Source: an uncultured Collinsella sp.
GTDB lineage: Bacteria > Actinomycetota > Coriobacteriia > Coriobacteriales > Coriobacteriaceae
Direction: 5' to 3'
NCBI GenBank assembly: GCA_900542155.1
Contig: UQMD01000009.1
Location: 1 to 64,000 of the forward strand
DNA length: 64,000 bases
In this document: piece by piece, positions 57,763 to 64,000 of the stretch
Layout: the number at the start of each line of letters is the position of its first letter
Position numbering within the stretch: the stretch's first letter is position 1
Position numbers and translations under genes: made by a program
The notes under the pieces: model-generated
The model's input: the letters and a program-made list of their open reading frames with translations, nothing else
What the model was told of the DNA's origin: nothing
The model's database searches: none

Positions 57763-58484
57763 CGGTCTATGTGACGGGCGATATTCATGGCGGCCTCGAC
57801 ATGCAAAAGCTGCGCGATTGGGACCTTGGGGATAGCCTGACGAGCGACGACTATCTGATTGTCGCGGGCGACTTTGGCTTTCCGTGGGATTTCTCTGCCG
57901 AGGAATGCACCGATATCGCTTGGCTGGAATCGCGCCCCTATACCGTGCTGTTCGTCGACGGCAACCACGAGCGTTTCGATCACTGGGCGGAGCGTCCCAT
58001 GGAGCTGTGGCACGGTGGGCTGACGCAGCGCCTGTCGGATACCTCGCCCATACGGCGCCTGACGCGCGGTGAGGTTTTTGAGCTCGACGGCTCAACGATC
58101 TTTACCATGGGCGGTGCCACGAGCGTGGATAAGGAATACCGCATTCCGTATTCCAGCTGGTGGCCGCAGGAGCTGCCGGACGAGCGCAACTTTGAGGAGG
58201 CGCGGACAAAGCTCGACAGCGTAGACTGGAAGGTCGACTACGTGATCACCCACACCTGCTCTACGCGCATGCTTTCGCCCACGCTCTATCCGGGGCCTGG
58301 CTGGAATTACCCCGCCGTTGATCGGCTTACGGCATTTTTCGATGAGCTGGAAGACCGCTTGGATTACAAGCGCTGGTACTACGGGCATTTTCATCGGGAT
58401 GCCAACCCTGCCGAGCGCCATACCGTGCTCTACGACTGCATCGTTCGCCTGGGCGACGAACTCCAGCCCTGGGATGTTGCGTAG
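57759..58484 (+). CDS. Calcineurin-like metallophosphoesterase (second of a pair)
   Basis: The 241-aa protein has VTGDIHGG, VAGDFGFPW, VDGNHERFDHW, ITHTC and YYGHFHRD. The pattern is of the same superfamily as its neighbour, but the inserts differ (for example PYSSWWPQELP), so the two probably act on different substrates or together. The start overlaps the upstream stop, indicating coupled translation. Confidence 0.88.
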   Translation: MTVYVTGDIHGGLDMQKLRDWDLGDSLTSDDYLIVAGDFGFPWDFSAEECTDIAWLESRPYTVLFVDGNHERFDHWAERPMELWHGGLTQRLSDTSPIRRLTRGEVFELDGSTIFTMGGATSVDKEYRIPYSSWWPQELPDERNFEEARTKLDSVDWKVDYVITHTCSTRMLSPTLYPGPGWNYPAVDRLTAFFDELEDRLDYKRWYYGHFHRDANPAERHTVLYDCIVRLGDELQPWDVA

Positions 58485-58517
58485 GGGTGGGCATAGCGAG
58501 CGCTTCATACGATGCCT

Positions 58518-58573
58518 TGGGTAGTTACCCTACATTTCAGTAGTAATCTTTATTTGTAGGGTAACTTAGGGCA
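58518..58573. repeat. Inverted repeat between convergent genes
   Basis: AGTTACCCTACA at 58523-58534 pairs with TGTAGGGTAACT at 58555-58566, and imperfect pairing extends outward (GATGCCTTGGG with CTTAGGGCATGC). It lies between the phosphoesterase gene and the convergent acetyltransferase-toxin gene and may serve as a terminator. Confidence 0.6.
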
Positions 58574-58606
58574 TGCTGGGAGCTGGAGGAGATGTCGCCC
58601 GACGAT

Positions 58607-59080
58607 CTAGAGTTTCAGCGCCATTCGGTTGGTGCCCGGTAGGGTGGCGAAGCCAAAATGTTCATAGAATGCTGCCGCCTCATCATCTACTGGATCGACA
58701 ACTAAAGCTCGCGCTCCTGCTAGGGCAGAAATTTTCAAGGCGTTCTCGATGGCATCTTTGAGCAGTGAAGCTCCGAGACCAAGCCCCTTGAACTTCTCAT
58801 CGACCCCCATCATTCCAAGCAGCACTGTGGGGACTTGGGAGGGGGAGTTTCGCACGAACCATCCTCCATCAACATTTTCGCGAGCCACGGAGTGCGTGCA
58901 CAACGTATAAAACCCAGCGACTGCACCGTCGCAATACGACGCGTATATAACTGCTGATCCTCTTCTTCGCGCCGAGGCTGATCTATTTTTAGCCCATCCG
59001 TCTACAAGAGTATTTCCGCAGTGGAAAGCCTCGATGCCTTGGCCAACGGGGAGTTGAACGGGCTTGGTAAATGTGCTCAT
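58607..59080 (-). CDS. GNAT-family acetyltransferase toxin (TacT-like)
   Basis: The 157-aa protein is a GNAT acetyltransferase with LLGMMGVDEKFKGLGLGASL (acetyl-CoA-binding) and a late AAFYEHFGFATLPG. It follows a DUF1778-type antitoxin gene with a four-base overlap, the usual layout of TacAT modules, whose toxins acetylate aminoacyl-tRNAs and block translation. The start is the ATG at 59080. The length is typical of the family. Confidence 0.87.
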   Translation of the reverse strand: MSTFTKPVQLPVGQGIEAFHCGNTLVDGWAKNRSASARRRGSAVIYASYCDGAVAGFYTLCTHSVARENVDGGWFVRNSPSQVPTVLLGMMGVDEKFKGLGLGASLLKDAIENALKISALAGARALVVDPVDDEAAAFYEHFGFATLPGTNRMALKL

Positions 59081-59343
59081 TCCCAAACTGCCTTACGGTC
59101 AAGCAGCGCTTTTGCGGCTTGGGGCATGGGGGAATCGAGCATTTCGCAAAATGCATCGAAACCATCAGGAGAAAGATAGGTTGTTGACGCCTCGGCGATA
59201 TCACGTGCGGAGCTCTCGTCAAGGTGAGCTGTGGCCCATTGGGTGAGAGTTTGGCCACGTAAGGCCGCGGCGCGCTCGTAAGTAAGGCGTTGACGTTCGG
59301 TCAACCTTAGATCCATACGGCGTTGTTTCTCAATCGTTGGCAT
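59077..59343 (-). CDS. DUF1778/RHH-type antitoxin (TacA-like)
   Basis: The 88-aa protein has an N-terminal ribbon-helix-helix DNA-binding part (RRMDLRLTERQRLTYERAAALRG written in parts: RMDLRLTERQ, LTYERAAALRG) and a C-terminal toxin-binding tail with FCEMLDSPMPQAAKALL. The ATG at 59343 has AAAGGAGG upstream. It neutralises the adjacent toxin and probably represses its own operon through the palindrome just upstream. Confidence 0.87.
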   Translation of the reverse strand: MPTIEKQRRMDLRLTERQRLTYERAAALRGQTLTQWATAHLDESSARDIAEASTTYLSPDGFDAFCEMLDSPMPQAAKALLDRKAVWE

Positions 59344-59366
59344 GGCAAAAACCTCCTTTGCATAAT

Positions 59367-59387
59367 TGTACGGAATTATTCCGTACA
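59367..59387. promoter_or_regulatory. Perfect 21-bp palindrome, probable TacA operator
   Basis: TGTACGGAAT and ATTCCGTACA are exact reverse complements around a single central T, 24 bases upstream of the antitoxin start. RHH antitoxins bind such sites for autoregulation. Confidence 0.8.
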
Positions 59388-59446
59388 TAACAAGACACAG
59401 AATTATGTCCTCGTTGAAGGGGGACGAGGGGGCGGGGCGTATTTGG

Positions 59447-60457
59447 CTACTGGGCCGTTACAGTGATGTTTTCCCGGTGCGCGCGGATGACATCCCAGCT
59501 AAAGTGCTCGACCAGTTGCTCGGCAGAGCGCGGTGTGGTGTCCGGCGCGATGCCCGTTTGCCCGGCGAGCCAGCCCAGCAGTGCCTCGGGTGTGCCAAAG
59601 CGGGCGCGGAGCTCGCCCAGGTCCAGATCGCGGTCGCGCTTGGAAAGGCGGCGGCCGTCCGGCGACATGAGCAGCGGAATGTGCGCGTAGTGCGGCGTGG
59701 GAAGTCCTAGCAGATGCTGCAGGTAGATTTGGCGGGGCGTGGAGCCCAGCAGGTCGCATCCGCGCACGACCTCGGTAACGCCCATGGCGGCGTCGTCGAC
59801 CACCACGGCTAGCTGATAGGCAAAAATGCCGTCGCTGCGGCGCACCAAAAAATCGCCGCACTCGGTGGCGAGCGCCTCGCATTGGGCCCCGTACGTGCGG
59901 TCCACGAATTCGATCACGTCGCCTGCGAGGTCGTCGATGTCGGGCACGCGCAGGCGCGTGGCCGGGGCGCGCAGGGCACTGCGGCGGGCGACCTCTTCGG
60001 CCGAAAGGCCTCGGCAGGCGCCGCGGTAGATGGGCGTGCCGTCGCTGGCGTGCGGCGCGCTCGCGGCGTGGAGCTCGGCGCGCGTGCAAAAGCAGGGGTA
60101 GGTGAGGCCGGCGTCTTGCAGTTGGTGCAGGGCGTCCTCGTACAAGTCCGGGCGATCGTGCTGGTAGTAGGGGCCTTCGTCCCACTCAAGCCCTAGCCAG
60201 GCTAGGTCGTCGATGAGCTGGGCGGCAAGTTCCGGGCGCTTACAGCGATCGTCCAGGTCCTCGATGCGCAACACGATGCTGCCGCCCTGGCTGCGGGCCG
60301 AAAGCCACGCGCACAGGCAACTGAACACGTTGCCCAGGTGCATACGGCCCGAGGGCGACGGGGCAAAGCGGCCCACAACAGGCGCAGGAGCGGAGGCGGG
60401 CAGCGTCGTTGGCGCGTCCGCGGCGGGCGTTGCTATGTTGCGTGCTTTGATATCCAT
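59447..60457 (-). CDS. gluQ: Glutamyl-Q tRNA(Asp) synthetase
   Basis: GluQRS attaches glutamate to queuosine in tRNA-Asp. The 336-aa protein is a class I synthetase lacking the anticodon-binding domain of GluRS, as expected: HIGH-like RFAPSPSGRMHLGN, LRIEDLDDRC, a zinc-site CFCTRAEL, DFLVRRSDGIFAYQLAVVVDD, and KMSKS-like RRLSKRDRD. An Ala/Pro-rich extension precedes the core. The start at 60457 is the last ATG before the core; a longer ORF to 60721 would read through a terminator hairpin. Confidence 0.93.
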   Translation of the reverse strand: MDIKARNIATPAADAPTTLPASAPAPVVGRFAPSPSGRMHLGNVFSCLCAWLSARSQGGSIVLRIEDLDDRCKRPELAAQLIDDLAWLGLEWDEGPYYQHDRPDLYEDALHQLQDAGLTYPCFCTRAELHAASAPHASDGTPIYRGACRGLSAEEVARRSALRAPATRLRVPDIDDLAGDVIEFVDRTYGAQCEALATECGDFLVRRSDGIFAYQLAVVVDDAAMGVTEVVRGCDLLGSTPRQIYLQHLLGLPTPHYAHIPLLMSPDGRRLSKRDRDLDLGELRARFGTPEALLGWLAGQTGIAPDTTPRSAEQLVEHFSWDVIRAHRENITVTAQ

Positions 60458-60595
60458 GTGGACGAGTATAGCGCGGGACACGGTAGGGAAGGCGTTGCCG
60501 TGGCTCGCAAGTTGGCGGCGCTGCGCATTGCGCACGGCGGGTTTGCGGCTCAACGTCTCGATCGCCGCGCACTGACTCAGCCTCACAAACGACAG

Positions 60596-60629
60596 AAACC
60601 CCGGCAGCTCTTCGCAACTGCCGGGGTTT
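60596..60629. terminator. Perfect hairpin, possible terminator
   Basis: AAACCCCGGCAG at 60596-60607 pairs perfectly with CTGCCGGGGTTT at 60618-60629 around a 10-base loop. The 400-bp gap 60458-60855 also holds an AGGGACGTTC-core hairpin at about 60819-60850, but no gene. Confidence 0.65.
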
Positions 60630-60818
60630 CCGCGGAAAAGGGGGACATGATCCTCGAGCGAACGGCAAAGGGGCAAACCGTTTTCGCTCAACTGCTTTAT
60701 GCCCCTCGGCTGGCGGCTCAATCAGCGCACGCCGCGCCCACACAAAGCCGCTACACCTGTGACGGAGCTGTGAAGTGGCATCTATCGTTGGTGCAGGCCA
60801 TGCCAAGGAGTGTCCCAA

Positions 60819-60853
60819 ACTGCCGGCAGATAAGGAACGTCCCTAAGTGCCAG
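60819..60853. repeat. AGGGACGTTC-core hairpin element, inverse of the copy at 20353
   Basis: The reverse complement reads GGCACTTAGGGACGTTCCTT followed by ATCTGCCGGCAG, matching the element at 20353-20386 except for one base. The IS3 remnant is inserted immediately beside it. Confidence 0.75.
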
Positions 60854-60855
60854 GC

Positions 60856-61659
60856 GGGACTGCGGACAAAAAGTTGGACCATCAGGTCCGGTTTGGAGTC
60901 CGCACGACATACAGTAGAGCCGTAGTGGAGAGGGCCGGGGAGCTACGCCGCTCCGGGCTCTCGTGCAGGGAGATCGCCCGGGAGCTCGACGGGCCGAGCA
61001 AGAGCGCCGTCGCGCGCTGGACGAGGGCTGGTCCCCAGGTGGATGAGGAGAAAGAGGAGGCCCTACAGCTCCTATGCGGGCGAGCCGACGCCGGCCCCGC
61101 CGAACCTCGTGCGCCGCGACTTCCGCTCGGCCCTGCCGAACTTCCTGTGGCTCACCGACATCACCGAGTTCAGGCTGCCCTCCGGCAGGAAGGTCTACCT
61201 GTCGGCCATCAGGGACTGCTTCGACTCCTCGGTCGTGGCGTGGAGGGCCGGCGAGAGACCGGACGCCGCGCTCGCCAACTCGACGCTCGAGGACGCCTGC
61301 GCCCGGCTGGCGCCCGGCGAGCGCCCCGTCATCCACTCCGACCGCGGCGGCCACTACCGCTGGCCCGGCTGGATCTCGATCTGCGAGGACAACGACCTCA
61401 CCAGGAGCATGTCCGCCAAGGGCTGCAGCCCGGACAACGCCGCGATGGAGGGCTTCTTCGGCCTGCTCAAGAGGGAGTTCTGGCACGGCAGGGACTGGTC
61501 GGGCTGGGCCCCCGCCCGCTTCATCGAGGAGCTCGGGGCCTGGATCGGCCGCTACAATACGGAGAGGCGCAGCGATGCGCTCGGCGGTCGCACGCCGGCC
61601 GAGTTCCGCGCCGCGCTGGGAAGGGCCGCGTAGCGGTCCAAGAAATCGTCCGCAGTCCC
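60856..61659 (+). mobile_element. Internally deleted IS3-family insertion sequence
   Basis: Imperfect terminal inverted repeats start GGGACTGCGGAC on both ends, and a 3-bp direct repeat GGC flanks the 804-bp element. The first part encodes an OrfA-like helix-turn-helix stretch (SCREIARELDG...KSAVARW); the second encodes the DDE integrase core. The segment that should join them (OrfA zipper and OrfB N-terminal domain) is missing and the frames differ, so the element is probably immobile on its own. Confidence 0.85.
61043..61633 (+). pseudogene. IS3-family transposase OrfB, N-terminally truncated
   Basis: The 196-codon frame contains the rve/DDE core with Asp in WLTDITEF, Asp in IHSDRGGHY and Glu in AAMEGFFGLLKREFW, ending YNTERRSDALGGRTPAEF. 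The upstream HTH_21 region of a normal OrfB is lacking, and the frame is offset from the OrfA-like part. The catalytic residues are intact. Confidence 0.85.
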
Positions 61660-61773
61660 GGCTCGGGTGGGACTTTTGTCCCATTTGACGTTCCGTTGGC
61701 CCAGATATTCGTCATGTGCGCCCGTAAACGTGGGACAATGACGCTGTTGGTATCACAGACAAAGGATGTGCCT

Positions 61774-63720
61774 ATGAACGCCCCCGTTGCCAAGACCTGT
61801 CGGCAGCGCCGCCTATTCGCGCGATTCGCTTCCGTCTGCGCACTCGTCGCGCTTGCGTTGTTGCTGCTGCCTGCCGCCGCACACGCCGACGGCTACTCCA
61901 TGAGCCAAACCTACGTCGGCGCCACGGTCGAGGCCGACGGCTCGCTGACCGTTGTCGAGGGACGCCAGTTTGATTTCGATGACGACATCAACGGCGTGTT
62001 TTGGGAGATCAATACAGGCTCTAACCAGCAGGGCGGCGCGGCGGGCGTCAATGTGCTGAGCGTCGAGGAAGACGACACCGCGTTTAACAAGGTCGACAGC
62101 GCAAACAAAGGCGACAGCGGCGTCTATACGGTTGAGCAGAGCGGTGACGGCGTAAAGATTAAGGTATTCAGCCCTCACGAGAGCGGCGACAGCGCGACCT
62201 ATTACGTGAGCTATACCATGACCGGTGCGGTCATGAACTGGGCCGATACCGCCGAGCTCTATTGGAAGTTCGTGGGTGACGGCTGGTCTGCGGATTCCGA
62301 CGATGTCGAGATGGAAGTGCGCTTCGCAAATGCCGCTGCCGGGACGGCGGCCGTCAAGGGCGATAACTTCCGCGCATGGGGCCACGGCCCGCTGACGGGC
62401 GACGTGTCACTCGATGAGGACGAGCCCATGGTCACCTATACCATTCCCTGCGTGCATCAGGGCGAATTCGCCGAGGCGCGCATCGCCTTCCCCAGCGACT
62501 GGGTGCCGCAGCTTGCCGCCTCGGGCGAAGAGCGCATGTCGACGATCCTGAGCGAAGAGAAAGAATGGGCTGACGAAGCTAACGCCCGCCGCGCTCATGC
62601 TCGCATGATTGCCAATGCGCTTGGCGTGCTAAGTGTTGTCGCAGCGGTGGCCTTTACCGGCATAATCGTTGTGCTCAAGCTGCGCCACCGCAAGCCCAAG
62701 CCGCTTTTCCAGGATGAATATTTCCGCGATGTGCCTTCCGCCGACCATCCCGCCGTGCTTTCGGCCCTCATGAGCTGGAACGAGGTGCCCGATCAGGCAT
62801 ATATCGCCACGCTCATGAAGCTCACTGACGACCGTGTGATCAAGCTGGAGCAGGCGACCGTGACCAAGGCCAAGAAGGGTCTGTTGGGGCGTGAAAAAGA
62901 AGAGCAGACGTATCGTGTGACGGTGAGCGATGCGGGCTGGAAGTCGGCCAAGGGCATTGACCGCATGGTGCTCAAGGTCTTCTTTGCCGGTGCTAAGCCC
63001 GACGAGAATGGCGATCGCTCGCGCACGTTTGACGAGCTGCAGCACTACGTCAAGCAGCACGCTACGCCCGTGGGCGACAAGCTCGAGGACTATCAGAACA
63101 CCGTTAAGGGCAAGCTGGCCGACAGCGAGTACGTTGCCTCGGACGGCATTGTCGCGATGGTGTTTTGCCTGGTCCTTGGCATCTTGGTCGCCTTTATCCC
63201 CGTGGGATCCATCTTCTTTACCGATGGCGCGCAGGCGAACATTATCGCCGCGGTGATCTCGGTGCCTATCGTGCTGGTGGGCATTGGCGTGGGCCTTACG
63301 TTCCGCCGCTTTACACCGGAGGGTGCCGAGGTGGCGGCCCGTTGCAAGGCGCTTAAGCATTGGCTCGAGGACTTCACGCGCCTAAGGGAAGCCGTCCCGG
63401 GCGACTTGGTGCTGTGGAACAAACTGCTGGTGATGGGCGCGGCGCTGGGCGTTTCGAAGGAAGTGCTGCGCCAGCTTGCCGAGGCCGTGCCGCCCGAGGT
63501 GCGCGAGGCTGACGGCTTCTACGACAATTACCCCTGCTACTGGTGGTACTACCATCATTACGGCAACCAGTCCCCGCTCGATTCGTTCGATAGCGTGTAT
63601 CACGAGAGCATCCGTGAGCTCGCGTCGAGCTCGGACAGCTCGGGTGGCGGCGGAGGCGGTGGCTTCTCGGGCGGCGGCGGAGGCGGCGGCGTCGGCGGAG
63701 GCGGCGGCGGAACGTTCTAA
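61774..63720 (+). CDS. DUF2207-family membrane protein with poly-Gly tail
   Basis: The 648-aa protein has a signal peptide (SVCALVALALLLLPAAAHA), an extracellular DUF2207-type beta-rich domain (SMSQTYVGATVEADGSLTVV to about residue 250), a membrane helix near 290 (LSVVAAVAFTGIIVVLKL), a cytoplasmic region, a second pair of membrane segments (GIVAMVFCLVLGILVAFIPV), and a C-terminal Gly-rich tail (long Gly runs with FSGG and VGG). AAAGGA fits ATG 61774; the continuous frame from 60847 is an artefact of the IS remnant. Function of the family is not known. Confidence 0.88.
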   Translation: MNAPVAKTCRQRRLFARFASVCALVALALLLLPAAAHADGYSMSQTYVGATVEADGSLTVVEGRQFDFDDDINGVFWEINTGSNQQGGAAGVNVLSVEEDDTAFNKVDSANKGDSGVYTVEQSGDGVKIKVFSPHESGDSATYYVSYTMTGAVMNWADTAELYWKFVGDGWSADSDDVEMEVRFANAAAGTAAVKGDNFRAWGHGPLTGDVSLDEDEPMVTYTIPCVHQGEFAEARIAFPSDWVPQLAASGEERMSTILSEEKEWADEANARRAHARMIANALGVLSVVAAVAFTGIIVVLKLRHRKPKPLFQDEYFRDVPSADHPAVLSALMSWNEVPDQAYIATLMKLTDDRVIKLEQATVTKAKKGLLGREKEEQTYRVTVSDAGWKSAKGIDRMVLKVFFAGAKPDENGDRSRTFDELQHYVKQHATPVGDKLEDYQNTVKGKLADSEYVASDGIVAMVFCLVLGILVAFIPVGSIFFTDGAQANIIAAVISVPIVLVGIGVGLTFRRFTPEGAEVAARCKALKHWLEDFTRLREAVPGDLVLWNKLLVMGAALGVSKEVLRQLAEAVPPEVREADGFYDNYPCYWWYYHHYGNQSPLDSFDSVYHESIRELASSSDSSGGGGGGGFSGGGGGGGVGGGGGGTF

Positions 63721-63733
63721 CGGTCGTAAGCTA

Positions 63734-63782
63734 TGGGATGGGCTCTTCTCGACAGCCGTCGGGGAAAGTCCATCCCCTTTTT
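63734..63782 (+). terminator. Terminator after the DUF2207 gene
   Basis: GGGATGG at 63734 pairs with CCATCCC near 63770, followed by TTTTT; the loop is long (about 28 bases). Confidence 0.55.
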
Positions 63783-63808
63783 ATGCGCTACCTACGAAGA
63801 CTGTCCCA

Positions 63809-63844
63809 AACGACTAGTTACTGGGGACGTTCTTAAATGACTAG
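63809..63844. repeat. AGGGAC-type hairpin related to the one after hisE
   Basis: ACTAGTTACTGGGGACGTTCT followed by TAAATGACTAG shares the ACTAG arms and the GGGACGTTCTTAAA core (reverse complement) with the hairpin at 12025-12057. It lies between the DUF2207 gene and the convergent GNAT gene. Confidence 0.6.
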
Positions 63845-63858
63845 GTGTGGCTGCTGGG

Positions 63859-64000
63859 CTAGACGGTTAGGTCCAGCTCGTAGAGGAAGCTTTCGCGCGG
63901 CATGGCGTGGCGGCGCTCTTCGCGGTTGGCGCGGTGCGTGGCGGTGCGCTTAAAGCCGTGCAGTTCGTAGAACTTCCACGAGCAGTTGGAGTCGGTGTAC
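63859..64000 (-). CDS. GNAT-family N-acetyltransferase, C-terminal part (cut by window edge)
   Basis: The last 46 residues of a minus-strand gene are present, reading YTDSNCSWKFYELHGFKRTA and ending PRESFLYELDLTV. The SNCSWKFYELHGFK block is the typical final helix and strand of GNAT acetyltransferases. The rest lies beyond base 64000. Confidence 0.75.
   Translation of the reverse strand, partial: YTDSNCSWKFYELHGFKRTATHRANREERRHAMPRESFLYELDLTV

Noticed and set aside
56881..58095. 404-codon minus-strand frame opposite the metallophosphoesterases
   Set aside because: Antisense to two clear enzyme genes, with no ribosome site or domain.
60847..63720. 957-codon continuous frame from the IS3 element into the DUF2207 protein
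   Set aside because: An artefact: the IS remnant happens to be in frame. The DUF2207 protein has its own ribosome site and signal peptide at 61774.

Overview
The window looks like a chromosomal stretch of a high-GC gut actinobacterium of the class Coriobacteriia, most likely Collinsella or a close relative. That placement is an inference from gene content, codon use (C/G-ending codons), an all-in-one his operon, mannose-type PTS genes and short palindromic repeats. I could not run a database search.

Layout. 1-2.7 kb: a mannose-family PTS permease (EIIA, EIIB, EIIC, EIID) after the tail of another gene, then an FrlC-like sugar epimerase (2.8-3.6 kb). 3.8-12.0 kb: a near-complete histidine operon (hisZ-G fusion, hisD, hisC, hisB, hisH, hisA, hisF, hisI, a small unknown gene, hisE); the missing step, a PHP-type histidinol-phosphatase, lies just downstream on the opposite strand. 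13.2-26.5 kb: mostly housekeeping genes (a LarC C-domain protein, YfcE-type phosphodiesterase, MazG, enolase, a septum-initiator-like protein, Ppx/GppA, tRNA-Leu, an orphan EIIB, a two-component system). Two AAA/DUF4143 ATPase genes are interspersed, each preceded by its own set of repeats with a 33-bp period.

26.9-52.8 kb is an accessory, defence-type island. It holds: a hybrid N6-methylase/HsdS-like protein; a VirD4-like ATPase next to a complete ClpP-type protease and several unknown proteins; a SIR2-domain protein; a four-gene LlaJI-like restriction-modification system (two m5C methyltransferases, an McrB-type GTPase, a DUF2357 nuclease); a phage tail-gene remnant; a large Cys-motif protein; and a two-gene operon whose size, order and motifs match a divergent DdmDE plasmid-defence system (SF2 helicase with a C-terminal PD-(D/E)XK nuclease, then a Piwi-like protein). 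A promoter-driven 64-aa ORF follows it.

52.9-64 kb: a very large Ala-rich coiled-coil surface protein with a CAP domain and a sortase-type tail, small membrane or Cys-containing proteins, two overlapping metallophosphoesterase genes, a TacAT-like toxin-antitoxin pair with a perfect palindromic operator, glutamyl-Q tRNA(Asp) synthetase, an internally deleted IS3-family element, a DUF2207 membrane protein and the end of a GNAT gene.

Hairpin repeats with an AGGGAC core recur at gene ends through the window. The strongest candidates for something new are the DdmDE-like operon, the 33-bp repeat arrays in front of the two DUF4143 ATPases, the VirD4/ClpP cassette, and the C-terminal module shared in inverted orientation by the DUF2357 nuclease and a fragment upstream of the SIR2 gene.
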